Translations under genes and position numbers: made by a program
In this document: piece by piece, positions 18,682-27,381 of the stretch
Numbering within the stretch: position 1 is the stretch's first letter
How the letters are laid out: the number at the start of each line of letters is the position of its first letter
Notes under the pieces: generated by a model
Database searches by the model: none
Told to the model about the DNA's origin: nothing
The model's input: the letters and a program-made list of their open reading frames with translations, nothing else
NCBI GenBank assembly: GCA_937934295.1
Contig: CALHAI010000016.1
Location: 1-60,358 of the forward strand
Length of the DNA: 60,358 nucleotides
Origin: an uncultured Blastocatellia bacterium
GTDB lineage: Bacteria > Acidobacteriota > Blastocatellia > HR10
Direction: 5' to 3'

Positions 18682-19214
18682 CGCGGCACCTCCGCCAATT
18701 CTTCGATGACCTGCGCGACCAAGCGCTGATGGTCTTCCTCCGTCAGCTGCTCACGGAGCAGGGCGCGCGCTCGAACCATGGCGCGCTCGACCAGAAATGT
18801 CTTCAACTCCAACTCCGCCGCCCGCCGCGCCATCGCAATCTCGCGCTCGGCCAAGGCGCGAATCTTCTCGGCCTCGGCTTGCGCTTCCCGCCACAGGCGC
18901 TCGTATTCAGCCTCGGCCTCCTGCTCAGCTCGCGCGCGAATGGCGGCCACCTCTTCGTCCAATTGGGCCACGCGCGCGCGCGTCTGTTCCAGCTCGCGCG
19001 CCGCGGCCTCGCGCGCGCGTCGCGCTTCCTCCAATTCCCGAGCAATGGCCTGCGCGCGTTGACGGAAGAACTCGCTCACCGGCTTCCGCAGCAGAGAGTA
19101 GAGCACAACGACGAAGATCAGGAAGTTCACGACGCGCGGGAGTCCCGAACCGACCAGGCCAAGCGGCCCGCCAATCCCGCTCTCGCTCGCGACGTTCAGA
19201 AGGAGGACATCCAT
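18678..19214 (-). CDS. atpF: ATP synthase b subunit (first of two b-type stalk proteins)
   Basis: 178 residues: a 28-residue N-terminal part, one transmembrane helix (about residues 29-44, VNFLIFVVVLYSLLRK), then a long charged helix rich in Glu, Arg and Ala. This is the standard b-subunit design of a membrane anchor and peripheral stalk. It follows a second b-like gene by four bases. Two different b-type genes in tandem predict a b/b' heterodimer, as in cyanobacteria and purple bacteria. Confidence 0.9.
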   Translation of the reverse strand: MDVLLLNVASESGIGGPLGLVGSGLPRVVNFLIFVVVLYSLLRKPVSEFFRQRAQAIARELEEARRAREAAARELEQTRARVAQLDEEVAAIRARAEQEAEAEYERLWREAQAEAEKIRALAEREIAMARRAAELELKTFLVERAMVRARALLREQLTEEDHQRLVAQVIEELAEVPR

Positions 19215-19218
19215 AGGG

Positions 19219-19704
19219 TCAAGAGGGGATGCGCGTGGGTTCCTCCACGCGGCGGCCCAACACCTGTCGCACCATCTCCCGTGCCAGCCCCTCCACCTCG
19301 CGTTCGAGATACCCTTTGGTCTCTTGCACCTGTTCGGCCAGCTCGCGACGCGCCCGTTCGACGCTCGCGCGCGCTTCTTCCCGAACGGCCCGCAACAGGC
19401 GTTCCCGCCGCTCCAGTGCCTCCCGCCGCCGTGCCTCGACGAGTTGATACCCTTCAGCTCGCGCGCGCTTCACCGCCTCCTCATACCGTGCCCGCTCGCG
19501 CGCGCTCTCGGCCTCCATCGCCTTCGCTTCCGCTCGATATCCCCGTGTGCGCCGCTCCCGCTCATCCAGGATCTGATTGACCGGATGAAAGAGCAACCGG
19601 TCAAGCACCCACACCAACATCCACGTCGTCAGAAAGACGACGACAACCGTGGCGTCCGGCTTCAGAATGTTCTCTTGCAGCGCCAGCGCGTGGATCATGC
19701 CCAT
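19219..19704 (-). CDS. ATP synthase b' subunit (second b-type stalk protein)
   Basis: 161 residues: a single membrane helix at about residues 18-35 (TVVVVFLTTWMLVWVLDRL) and a long coiled-coil tail. The phrase FHPVNQILDERERRTRGYRA is characteristic of b-type stalk subunits. It is the first gene of the minus-strand atp operon. In-frame ATGs lie at 19704 and 19698. Which of the two stalk genes deserves the prime cannot be settled by eye; the sequence only shows that both are complete and different. Confidence 0.85.
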   Translation of the reverse strand: MGMIHALALQENILKPDATVVVVFLTTWMLVWVLDRLLFHPVNQILDERERRTRGYRAEAKAMEAESARERARYEEAVKRARAEGYQLVEARRREALERRERLLRAVREEARASVERARRELAEQVQETKGYLEREVEGLAREMVRQVLGRRVEEPTRIPS

Positions 19705-19738
19705 AGCCGCACGCCCGAAGTCATTTCAAAAGGGTGAG

Positions 19739-19768
19739 AGGTTACCATACAATCGAAGACCCTGTCAA
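19739..19768 (-). promoter_or_regulatory. Probable sigma70 promoter of the atp operon
   Basis: On the minus strand TTGACA (19768-19763) is followed after 18 bases by TAACCT (19744-19739). The start site would be about 30 bases before the atpF' ATG. The -35 box overlaps the stop codon of the TudS-like gene. The -10 box is only a fair match. Confidence 0.5.
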
Positions 19769-20772
19769 GCTGGCGCCCGTCGCCGATTCCGGGCGAGGGG
19801 GAGGCCCAATTCCCACGCCATGCGCGGATCGAGCGGTTCACGCAGGTCATCCGGATACGGCTCGAAGAGCGTCTGGGCGAGGAGATAGCCGATATCAAAC
19901 CGCACGATCCAGGCGCGCAAGAGTAAGAGGACAGCGCTCGCCGGAAGCTGCGCGCGTCGGTACTTCTCCAAGGTCTGTTGAAACAGCGCCTTCTCTCTCG
20001 CCGTCAGATACTTCGACACATACCCGAACCCGTGCTGAAAGACATTCACCAAGGCCGTGCGGCGTGCCGTCCGTTGTAAAGCCCACTGCAGATGCTGACG
20101 ATATTCGGCGATCACCTCCGAGAGAGGACGATGCGCGGCCTGAGCGACCAGCTGCCCCATCGCGCGCCCTGCCCTCTGGCTCTGAGCCATCAGCAGGAAC
20201 TTATGCGTCGCGTGGAAGTGAACGAGCGCCGCCACCGAATTGGCCTTCGCCGCCTGACGAAAGCGCGCGAACGTGAAGAGTTTCGTCAAAAAATGTTCGC
20301 GGATCGCTGCATCGTTTAACCGCCCTTCGTCCTCAATGGCCAGGCCGGGAAACCGCCGCCCCACCACCTCGGCGAAAAGCCCCGCCTGCCGTCCGCAAGC
20401 CGCCTCGCTCTCCACCGATGAGAAGACCTTCGCGTCCCGAATCCCGCAGGAGGGTGAGCGGCTCTTCAGAACAAACCCATCCACCTCCGGCAAGGTCTTC
20501 ACGAATCGCTCCGCGAACCCCACGAGCCGTTCGGTCACATCCCGACCTGTCGCCGCTTGAATCGCTCGCACGTCATCTCCCTGTCGAACCAATCGGATGG
20601 GTTCGCGCGGCACACCGAGCCCGATCTCCACCTCCGGACACACGGGGATGAGCGTCACATGCGCGGCGAGCCGCCGGATGAACGCATTCGGAATGACCTG
20701 CCCGTTGTATCGACAGGCTTCAAGGTCCAAGCACCGGCTGACGACGACGATGGGCTGCACGGCCTCACTCAT
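19765..20772 (-). CDS. DUF523 (TudS-like) plus DUF1722 protein
   Basis: 335 residues in two parts. The N-terminal DUF523 domain (about 8-150) holds SRCLDLEACRYNGQ and SRSPSCGI, whose three cysteines are the expected [4Fe-4S] ligands of the thiouracil desulfurase (TudS) family. The C-terminal DUF1722 domain (about 170-310) has HFHATHKFLLMAQSQ. E. coli YbgA-type DUF1722 proteins are linked to tRNA or thio-nucleotide metabolism, but the function of the fusion is not established. An ATG at 20772 and a GTG at 20778 are both possible starts. It precedes the atp operon on the same strand. Confidence 0.85.
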   Translation of the reverse strand: MSEAVQPIVVVSRCLDLEACRYNGQVIPNAFIRRLAAHVTLIPVCPEVEIGLGVPREPIRLVRQGDDVRAIQAATGRDVTERLVGFAERFVKTLPEVDGFVLKSRSPSCGIRDAKVFSSVESEAACGRQAGLFAEVVGRRFPGLAIEDEGRLNDAAIREHFLTKLFTFARFRQAAKANSVAALVHFHATHKFLLMAQSQRAGRAMGQLVAQAAHRPLSEVIAEYRQHLQWALQRTARRTALVNVFQHGFGYVSKYLTAREKALFQQTLEKYRRAQLPASAVLLLLRAWIVRFDIGYLLAQTLFEPYPDDLREPLDPRMAWELGLPLARNRRRAPA

Positions 20773-20872
20773 GGTCACCCATCCTCACGCCCGCCGAGGG
20801 ACGTTGCGGCTCGACGCCACCGGAAAGCCTCCGCAGCCAGCCCACATTCATCTCCGCGCTGAGAAAAAGAGT

Positions 20873-20948
20873 TGGAGCCGGCGATCGGATTCGAACCGAT
20901 GACCTGACGATTACGAATCGTCTGCTCTACCTGCTGAGCTACGCCGGC
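20873..20948 (-). tRNA. thrT: tRNA-Thr (anticodon CGT)
   Basis: A 76-base cloverleaf on the minus strand. Acceptor GCCGGCG pairs with CGCCGGC, then comes discriminator T and an encoded CCA (20875-20873). The anticodon stem GACGA/TCGTC encloses TTCGTAA, giving CGT, which reads ACG. D and T arms are standard. Confidence 0.96.
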
Positions 20949-21060
20949 TCCCATTCCTGGCATCGGGGATCGTCGAAGCGGCAAGATTCGCTGTTCTTCG
21001 ACCATCCCCCTGATGATGAATGGAATTTTAGCCGAGCCGAGGGGATTCAGCAAGCCCTCC

Positions 21061-22101
21061 TCACCGCGCGGGCGCCGGATGGAAGAGGAAGAAATCGTGG
21101 ATGGCACGGGCGATCTCCGCGATGGCGCGTTCGCGCGTCGGGACATCCTTCTGCGAGGACTTCACGAACACGGCGATGGCCACATGCCCGGCATCGGCAG
21201 GTAAGGTCAGAATGCCTACGTCGTTGGTCGTGCCGCCGATCGTCCCCGTCTTATGCGCGACCTCAGTTCCTGGCGGGAGCATCCCCTTCAGCCGTGCCTC
21301 ACCCGTCCGGCACCGTCGCATGATGTCAAGCAGCAGTTCGGTCGTCTCCCGCTTGAGCGCCCGGCCACGGTAGATCTGCTCCAGGAGTGCGACCATTGCT
21401 TCGGGCGTCGCCGTATCGCGCGGATCGGCGTCGAACCGCCTCGCCGCCTGCCGATCCTGCAGCGCAACAGCGCGAGCCAATCCTTGAAATCGCTCCAATG
21501 ACCACGGCGCGGGTTCCGCGATCCCCATCCAATCGACAATCACTTGCTTCGTCGGACGATCCACCCGCAAGCCCTCGATCCCCAGCTCCCGCATGCGCGC
21601 CGTGACCGCTTCCGCACCTCCAGCCAACCGCAAGAGGACATCGGTTGCCGTATTGTCACTGATGAGCAACATCAGTTCCAGAAGATTTCGCACCGAGAGC
21701 ATCACGCCCGGCTTATTGAAGAGATCCGAGAGCGTGCCGCTCCCCGGGCTCAAGTCGGTCGGCTCCAGCGCGACCATGTGATCCAGTGTCAGTTCACCCC
21801 GGTCCACTTTGGTCAGGACCTGCACGGCGATGGGAACCTTGTACGTGCTCGCCATCGGAAAGCGCTCCCCACCGTTTAACGATACGCGCCGACCGCTCTC
21901 CAGATGAAGCGCCGCAACGCCGACGATTCCGCCCGCGATCTCCGCCAGACGGGCGATCTCCCGCTCCAGCCTCGCCAGCGCCGGGTCCGCCACCGCAGTC
22001 TGAGACTGCGCCGGTGCAATTGCCCAGGCCAAGAGACCAATCGTAACCCATACGGCAGCTCGCCATGAGGATATCGCAAGCGATCGGAGACCCTTGGACA
22101 T
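21061..22101 (-). CDS. Class A beta-lactamase-fold serine hydrolase, exported, atypical omega loop
   Basis: A 346-residue exported protein. A signal segment (about 14-33, AVWVTIGLLAWAIAPAQSQ) is followed by the beta-lactamase fold. The nucleophile motif STYK is at S85/K88, SDN at 148-150 and KTG at 284-286. The omega loop is unusual: after LRVDR the expected ExxLN is replaced by PTKQV, so the deacylating Glu166 is missing. The loop is also about 30 residues longer before the conserved DPRDTATPEAM. It may be a slow penicillin binder or a peptidase rather than an efficient lactamase. I start at ATG 22101 because upstream residues look non-coding. Confidence 0.85.
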   Translation of the reverse strand: MSKGLRSLAISSWRAAVWVTIGLLAWAIAPAQSQTAVADPALARLEREIARLAEIAGGIVGVAALHLESGRRVSLNGGERFPMASTYKVPIAVQVLTKVDRGELTLDHMVALEPTDLSPGSGTLSDLFNKPGVMLSVRNLLELMLLISDNTATDVLLRLAGGAEAVTARMRELGIEGLRVDRPTKQVIVDWMGIAEPAPWSLERFQGLARAVALQDRQAARRFDADPRDTATPEAMVALLEQIYRGRALKRETTELLLDIMRRCRTGEARLKGMLPPGTEVAHKTGTIGGTTNDVGILTLPADAGHVAIAVFVKSSQKDVPTRERAIAEIARAIHDFFLFHPAPAR

Positions 22102-22285
22102 CTTGCTCCCTCCTCCGATGACGGACAGGCTTTTTAAGCTAATGCCCACAACCGTGAACGTCAAGTGTCCAGCTCCGAGAAGGGGAGGGGAATGTCCGAG
22201 CTTCATCTCCCTCCACGAAGTCAAGGCGGAGGTCATCCCGAAGATGTCGGCAGGCCATAAGGGGATTGCTCGCCTCCTTTCGATC

Positions 22286-22315
22286 TTGACGAAGAGCCCC
22301 GACTTCGTGTATGTT
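22286..22315 (+). promoter_or_regulatory. Promoter of tRNA-Ala
   Basis: TTGACG (22286-22291), an 18-base spacer and TATGTT (22310-22315) lie 17 bases before the tRNA 5-prime end, leaving room for a short trailer-processed leader. Confidence 0.6.
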
Positions 22316-22331
22316 CTTCACCGAACGCGGT

Positions 22332-22407
22332 GGGGCTATAGCTCAGTTGGGAGAGCGCGTGAATGGCATTCACGAGGTCGCCGGTTCGAATCCGGCTAGC
22401 TCCACCA
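22332..22407 (+). tRNA. alaT: tRNA-Ala (anticodon GGC)
   Basis: A 76-base cloverleaf with encoded CCA at 22405-22407. Acceptor GGGGCTA pairs with TAGCTCC and includes the G3-U70 wobble pair that defines alanine identity. The anticodon stem CGTGA/TCACG encloses ATGGCAT, giving GGC. Confidence 0.97.
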
Positions 22408-22681
22408 AATACCCCTTCTGGCGATCTACAAACAGAATCCCCGCTCTTCGAGAGCAAAAGGCCCGCTCAGCCTGTAGAGCTCCCCTTCGGAGCAGGCCCA
22501 TAAAGGGCTGGTTCCCTCAAGAGGAGCCACCCCGACGAACGTCCCAAACATGAAATTTCCCCTTGATTTTTTCCCACGCATGTAAGAAGATCCAACCGCT
22601 CTAAACATACCGAAGCGCAAAAAGCGTGGGTCAGCCTCGTCGAGCCAACCTGCGCGAAATCCCCAACAAAGGAGGACAGCC

Positions 22682-22849
22682 ATGGCGTTGACGAAGTGGT
22701 TCATTCTGATCCTCTTTAGCTTGTTGATGAGCGGTTCGTCTTGGTTCACGCGAGAGCCCGATCTGCGGACGCCCGGTCAGGTCACGACGGCAAGCGACAG
22801 TTTATGCTGCATAGTGAAAGCCTCCTGCTGCTCGACTTCGCCCAAGTAA
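22682..22849 (+). CDS. Small secreted Cys-rich peptide
   Basis: Not a known family to me. The 55-residue product is preceded by AAAGGAGGA five bases before the ATG, one of the best ribosome sites in the window. Residues 1-20 (MALTKWFILILFSLLMSGSS) look like a signal peptide. The mature part is hydrophilic and ends with two vicinal cysteine pairs, C42-C43 and C49-C50, in LCCIVKASCCSTSPK. It converges on the CHAT protease gene with a 33-base gap. The 274 bases back to tRNA-Ala hold a GCTCC/GGAGC hairpin near 22474-22490 but no other gene. A RiPP-like, disulfide or lipidated peptide are all possible; I see no dedicated modification enzyme. Confidence 0.65.
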   Translation: MALTKWFILILFSLLMSGSSWFTREPDLRTPGQVTTASDSLCCIVKASCCSTSPK

Positions 22850-22882
22850 GCTGCTAACCGGCCGCGCGCACGACGTTCGCCA

Positions 22883-25855
22883 TTAAGGCGAGCCGACCAG
22901 GACAAAGGGTGCCCAGTAAAACGGCGCCATGCCTTGATGGAGAAGGTGGAGTTTTGCGCGCTGCAGCGCATGCGCGCTCGCAAAGTTGCGCGTAAGAAGG
23001 TCACTATAAAATCGCACCATGAGTTCTCGCGTCGCCGCATCTTCGACCTTCCAAAGGGAGCCGCAGACGCGGCGGGCTCCGGCCAGAAGAAAGGCGCGCC
23101 CAAGCCCGATGATGGACTCCGCTTCGGTTCTCTGCCCGGTCCCAGTCTCGCATCCGCTCAGGACGACGAGATCGGCATTCAGGTTCAGGCGCGCGATCTC
23201 GGCCGCCGTGAGGACGCCGTCTTCGCGAGCGCTCCCATCCGCGAGCGAGAGGACGATGGCCGAGAAGCGTCCGTCCTCCGGATCGGCGACAGCATGCGTC
23301 GCGAAGTGTAGGAAGCGATAGGACGCGAGGTCGTGGTGCTTCACATTCTGCTCACTCGCTTCGCGTCCGAGCCAGATGGTCGGTCGCAGATGATGTCGTG
23401 CGCTGAGCGCGGCGATCTCTCTCACTTCCTGCTCCGTCATGGGGAGCCGATGCAGGCCTCCGCGCAGTCGTGTCGCCGGTGTATTCATAGCGATGAGCGT
23501 CGGGGCGACCTCCTTCGCGCGCGGATCATCCGCGTTGAAGATGGGATCACCGACAAGAAGCACAGCGTTCCTCGGAACGGTTCGCTTTTGTTGTCCGGCG
23601 ATCTCAACGAGCACGGAGACCGAAGGGACATATATGACAGCATGCTCCTCGACGAGATAGCGCGGGCGGAGAGATCCCATGTCCTTGCCCGTCGCCTGGG
23701 CCAGCGCCATTTCCGAGGGATTCACGACGAGCGCTTCGAAGGCGAGATCATGAAGCGCGGCATCGGGGACGATCACCAACTCGCGGCCTCGGATGACATG
23801 AGCTGCCGGGCGAAGGAGCAGTTCGTAGAGCCGATGCGCGACGCGCGCATAGGCGCGCAAGGCTTCAGGCGTACGTCCCTCGGGCGTGGCCTGCCGCCGG
23901 ATATGCGCTCGCCATTCGTTCACGGCCTCTCGGATCGTCATCCAGTCGGGCAACTTGAAGAGATAAGCCGCCTCGCGCGTGAGGACGATGAGGAAGCTCT
24001 CGTAAACGCCGAGCTGATAGAAGAGGATGGCCGCATGAGGCCGAGCTGCCAAATACTCATGCTGCACCCGTTCGGCCGTGATCGGCGCGATCCACGCTTC
24101 CTTCTCGCCGGCCATCGCGTGACGAATGCGCGCCTCAAGTTGAATGCGCTCGTTGAGGAGCCGAACGCGCTCCTCTTCCAGACGATTCAACTCCGATGCA
24201 TCGAGCGCTCCGCTCGCGCGCAAGAGGACGAGCCGACGTCCGAGGGCCGAGAGGCGATCCAAGAGCGCTTGCTCGGCTTCGAGTGCCGCGACATTGCGAC
24301 TTGAAGGAGAGCTGATCCTCAAGGCCACGAGCTCCGCAAGCAGCGTCCGACTCCGACTCCGTTCGGTCACATCGAAAGCCTGACGCGCGTATTCCTCGCT
24401 GGGATGGCGCGCGTAGAGAGCATACAGGTTCCTGACGATCTGTGTGGAGATCGCTTTGGACAAGGAGAGGAAGCGCTGTCGCAACTCTTCGATCGTCGCT
24501 CGCGCCCATGCTCGCTCGGTCACGCGCAGCGCCTCGGTGCAGAGCTGCAGAGCCGCCTCATGCTGCCCTCGGAGCATTTCTCCATCTGCTTGCATTTGCA
24601 AAGCCATGCGACGGAGATTCGGATCATCATCGTTGGGATCGATCAATTCCATGGCTTCGCGAGCCGAGCGAATGACCCCTTCCGGATCGTTCAAGGAGAA
24701 GTACGCGATGCTCATCGCAATGAGGATGGCGCTCTCATGATCGCGGCATCCGAGGCGGCGGGCGAGGGCGCGGGCTTCGGAAGCGATCTGCAAGCCTTCG
24801 GCGATCTTCCCCGATATGATGCGGGTTTCGGCGAACCGATAAGCGGCAAGGAGGCGAAGCGTGGGATCAACGCCGTCGCGCAAGGCGTAGGCGCGTTCGG
24901 CGTAGGCGAGCGCGCGCTCCCGCTCCGAGAGGCGGAGGAACTCGAACAAGGAAGCGTAGAGGGGCACGAGTATCGTCGGATGCTTCAACCGCTCGGCGAG
25001 CACGAGCGCGCGGCGATAGGAGGCCGTCGCCGCTTCGTCGCGATCCAGGGAGCGATAGAGATCGCCGAGGCGCGTGAGCGTGAGGGCTTGAGCATAATCG
25101 GCAGCGCGCAGATTCTTCGCGAGGTCGAGCATCCGCTCCAGTTCGGCGATCGCCTCCTCGTACTGCAAGCGGCGGGCTAGAAGCGCGGCGCGTTCGAGGC
25201 CCAAGAACCATTGGCCGTAGGAGAAAGCGGCTTCTCGGGCGGCTTGTTCGCTCTGCGCGTAGTGCGTCTCTGCCTCCTTCCAGCGCCGATGTTCGCGCAG
25301 GTATCGGCCCAGCGCCAGGTGCAGCCAGCTCCGCGCGCGCCCGTTCTGTCGGCTCTCGGCCCAGGCCAATCCGCGGTGGAAGAAGGCGAGCACATCGGTC
25401 TCCTGCCAGATCGGCTCCTCATCGCCCTGCCGCACCGCGATCCAATATGTGCCGTATTGATCAGCGTTCGTGCCGCAGACGATCGCCGTATAGCGTCCGC
25501 TCACGGGCAGCGTCGCGCGCACGCGCGCGGTGAAGAACCAATCGTCATCTTCGCTCCAGCCGATCGGGCGTCCCCAGGGGCCGAAGAGCTGCACCGAGGG
25601 ATCGAATTCGTAAGACGTGACCGTGAGCGTGATCCGCTCTCCGGCTTCGGCCTGGAAGCTCCAGAAGTGTTTTGGCCCGCACACGCTTCCCGGCGTGAAC
25701 GAATCCCACGGTTGCAGGAGCGCTTCCTGGCGTGCGCCGAGGCGGATCGGCCGCGCTTCCGGAGCGGGCCAAATGAGGAGGGTCCCGACCAAGAGCGCCA
25801 AGCTCGCCGTCACGCCGATCAGAAGAGCCTTTCGCCGCATCACGCACTTCCTCAT
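22883..25855 (-). CDS. Exported PPC-TPR-CHAT caspase-like protease
   Basis: A 990-residue protein. In order: an N-terminal membrane anchor or signal (about 9-30); a beta-rich region of pre-peptidase C-terminal (PPC) type (about 50-135, with ERITLTVTSYEFDPSVQLFG and SGRYTAIVCG); a long helical array of TPR type (about 150-500); a coiled region (about 510-600); and a C-terminal CHAT domain. The catalytic pair is H854 in HFATHA and C902 in LSGCETG, spaced as in CHAT proteases. CHAT domains are caspase-fold Cys proteases. The signal suggests this one acts outside the cytoplasm. Its ATG overlaps the stop of the anti-sigma gene (ATGA), with an alternative ATG at 25840. Confidence 0.88.
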   Translation of the reverse strand: MRKCVMRRKALLIGVTASLALLVGTLLIWPAPEARPIRLGARQEALLQPWDSFTPGSVCGPKHFWSFQAEAGERITLTVTSYEFDPSVQLFGPWGRPIGWSEDDDWFFTARVRATLPVSGRYTAIVCGTNADQYGTYWIAVRQGDEEPIWQETDVLAFFHRGLAWAESRQNGRARSWLHLALGRYLREHRRWKEAETHYAQSEQAAREAAFSYGQWFLGLERAALLARRLQYEEAIAELERMLDLAKNLRAADYAQALTLTRLGDLYRSLDRDEAATASYRRALVLAERLKHPTILVPLYASLFEFLRLSERERALAYAERAYALRDGVDPTLRLLAAYRFAETRIISGKIAEGLQIASEARALARRLGCRDHESAILIAMSIAYFSLNDPEGVIRSAREAMELIDPNDDDPNLRRMALQMQADGEMLRGQHEAALQLCTEALRVTERAWARATIEELRQRFLSLSKAISTQIVRNLYALYARHPSEEYARQAFDVTERSRSRTLLAELVALRISSPSSRNVAALEAEQALLDRLSALGRRLVLLRASGALDASELNRLEEERVRLLNERIQLEARIRHAMAGEKEAWIAPITAERVQHEYLAARPHAAILFYQLGVYESFLIVLTREAAYLFKLPDWMTIREAVNEWRAHIRRQATPEGRTPEALRAYARVAHRLYELLLRPAAHVIRGRELVIVPDAALHDLAFEALVVNPSEMALAQATGKDMGSLRPRYLVEEHAVIYVPSVSVLVEIAGQQKRTVPRNAVLLVGDPIFNADDPRAKEVAPTLIAMNTPATRLRGGLHRLPMTEQEVREIAALSARHHLRPTIWLGREASEQNVKHHDLASYRFLHFATHAVADPEDGRFSAIVLSLADGSAREDGVLTAAEIARLNLNADLVVLSGCETGTGQRTEAESIIGLGRAFLLAGARRVCGSLWKVEDAATRELMVRFYSDLLTRNFASAHALQRAKLHLLHQGMAPFYWAPFVLVGSP

Positions 25856-26661
25856 TTCACGGTGCCGGACCGAAGGAGCTGCCGTCTCGCCTGTTCGGCT
25901 TCAGCGCGATAGATGCTGTCCCCCGCGATGAGCGTCTCCAGCTCGCGAAGCGCCTCCTCGCGGTAGCCGGCGCGCGCGTACGCGAGGGCGAGATAATATC
26001 GGCTGCGCTCCTGCTCTACGCCTACGCTGAGCTGGACAGCACGTCGTAGGGGGGCGATGGCCTCCTGTGGACGGTTGAGCTGAAGCCAAGAGGCGCCGAG
26101 CCAGAAATGCGCTTCCGCGTTCTCCGGCTCAAGCCGCACGATCGGCATGAGGATTTCGATGGCGCGGACGAAATCACCCTTCTCGTAGGCCGAGCCCGCG
26201 CGCTCTATGGCCTCCTTCGTCCCTGCGCTGCGCAGTCGCGCGATCTCCTCGGCCGAGAGGGAAGATCTCGGCGCAGAGGGTGACGCCTGCTTCGGCGGAG
26301 CAATATGTGGCACGTCGGGCGGCTTCTCGGGCGCGCGCAGCCAGAAGAAAGCCACAAGTCCGGTGCTCGCAGCTATAAGGATCGAAGCCACCCACCGGAT
26401 CGCGCGTCCTCGCTCGTCAAAGAGTGCCACGCGCATCCTGAGCAAAAACGCTCGCTTTCGAAAGGCCGAGGCGGCTTCGCGCTTGGCGCGTAACAAATCC
26501 ATAATGGGCTCCATGGCGTACAACTCGGCGTGACAGAAGTCGCATTGCAGAAGGTGGTTCCGGAAAGCCTCGCGCTCGCCCTCCTCCAGCAGACCGAGCT
26601 CATATGGTGCGAGCAATCGTCTGAGCCGAGAATCGGTGCATTTCCGTCCGCTCGCCGACAT
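25852..26661 (-). CDS. Zinc-finger anti-sigma factor with C-terminal TPR domain
   Basis: 269 residues. The N-terminal zinc-binding anti-sigma motif HxxxCxxC is seen in RNHLLQCDFCHAEL. One transmembrane helix follows (IRWVASILIAASTGLVAFFW), then a Pro-rich linker and at least three TPR-like repeats (AHFWLGASWLQLNRPQEAIA, YYLALAYARAGYREEALREL). It should hold the sigma factor at the membrane and sense through its outer TPR domain. A GTG at 26688 overlapping the sigma stop is an alternative start; I prefer the ATG at 26661 preceded by GGGGGAA. It sits between the sigma and CHAT genes with overlaps, in one operon. Confidence 0.85.
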   Translation of the reverse strand: MSASGRKCTDSRLRRLLAPYELGLLEEGEREAFRNHLLQCDFCHAELYAMEPIMDLLRAKREAASAFRKRAFLLRMRVALFDERGRAIRWVASILIAASTGLVAFFWLRAPEKPPDVPHIAPPKQASPSAPRSSLSAEEIARLRSAGTKEAIERAGSAYEKGDFVRAIEILMPIVRLEPENAEAHFWLGASWLQLNRPQEAIAPLRRAVQLSVGVEQERSRYYLALAYARAGYREEALRELETLIAGDSIYRAEAEQARRQLLRSGTVK

Positions 26662-26681
26662 ATCGGTTTCCCCCGTGTGGG

Positions 26682-27275
26682 CTACCACTTAATCCCCCAT
26701 CTCTCTTTGAGAAGAGACCGCAAGAAGCGCCGAGCGCGATGCAGCTCGACGTCGAAATGGTTGGGCGTGATGCGCAGGATCTCACACAGCTCCTTCTTGC
26801 TCAAACCCGCGAGGAGGCCTCGAAAGATCACCGCATAGCGGGGCCGCAGGCGCTGTAGCTCCTCGATCGCTTGTTCGAGGATGCGTTCGAGTTCGGCCGC
26901 TTCCAGTTGGGCGTCCATCTGAACGGATACAGTCGCTTTCTCCATCGGGACTTCCAGCCGATTGTGGGAAAGGCGATACTGGTGATAATTACCGAGACGA
27001 TTCCTCAAGACCTGCCGTGCGAATCGCAGCATGTTCTCCCACGTCTCGAACTCCAGCAAATGCTCCCGAACGATAATCATCGTCTCTTGGGTCGCATCCT
27101 CAGCATCCGCGACCCGCAAGCCGATGTTCTGTGCACTTTGTTTAGCAAGGGCGAAAATCCTTTCACGCAGGAAAGAAAAGCTTTCTTCGAGGGCTTCGTG
27201 CGATCCCCTCTGGGCCTGCCGAAGCCGCTCGGTCAACTCCGCCTCCGTGTATGTCCGTCGCCCCGTTATCTCCAT
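26682..27275 (-). CDS. ECF-type RNA polymerase sigma factor
   Basis: The 197-residue product has region 2 (VADAEDATQETMIIVREHLL, the DAEDATQE core) and region 4 (LQRLRPRYAVIFRGLLAGLS then KKELCEILRITPNHFDVELH). The two are joined by a linker without region 3, the ECF plan. AAGGA lies seven bases before the ATG at 27275. It leads an operon with its probable anti-sigma factor and the CHAT protease, suggesting that an envelope signal induces all three. Confidence 0.9.
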   Translation of the reverse strand: MEITGRRTYTEAELTERLRQAQRGSHEALEESFSFLRERIFALAKQSAQNIGLRVADAEDATQETMIIVREHLLEFETWENMLRFARQVLRNRLGNYHQYRLSHNRLEVPMEKATVSVQMDAQLEAAELERILEQAIEELQRLRPRYAVIFRGLLAGLSKKELCEILRITPNHFDVELHRARRFLRSLLKERWGIKW

Positions 27276-27381
27276 ATGTGGTCCTTCTTCCAACCGGGCG
27301 GCTGCCCTAGGATACCACACTCAGCAGAGAGTTGACAAGCAAAGCGATGTCCCGTAGTAGCCTCGGATGCCTTGAGGCCGC

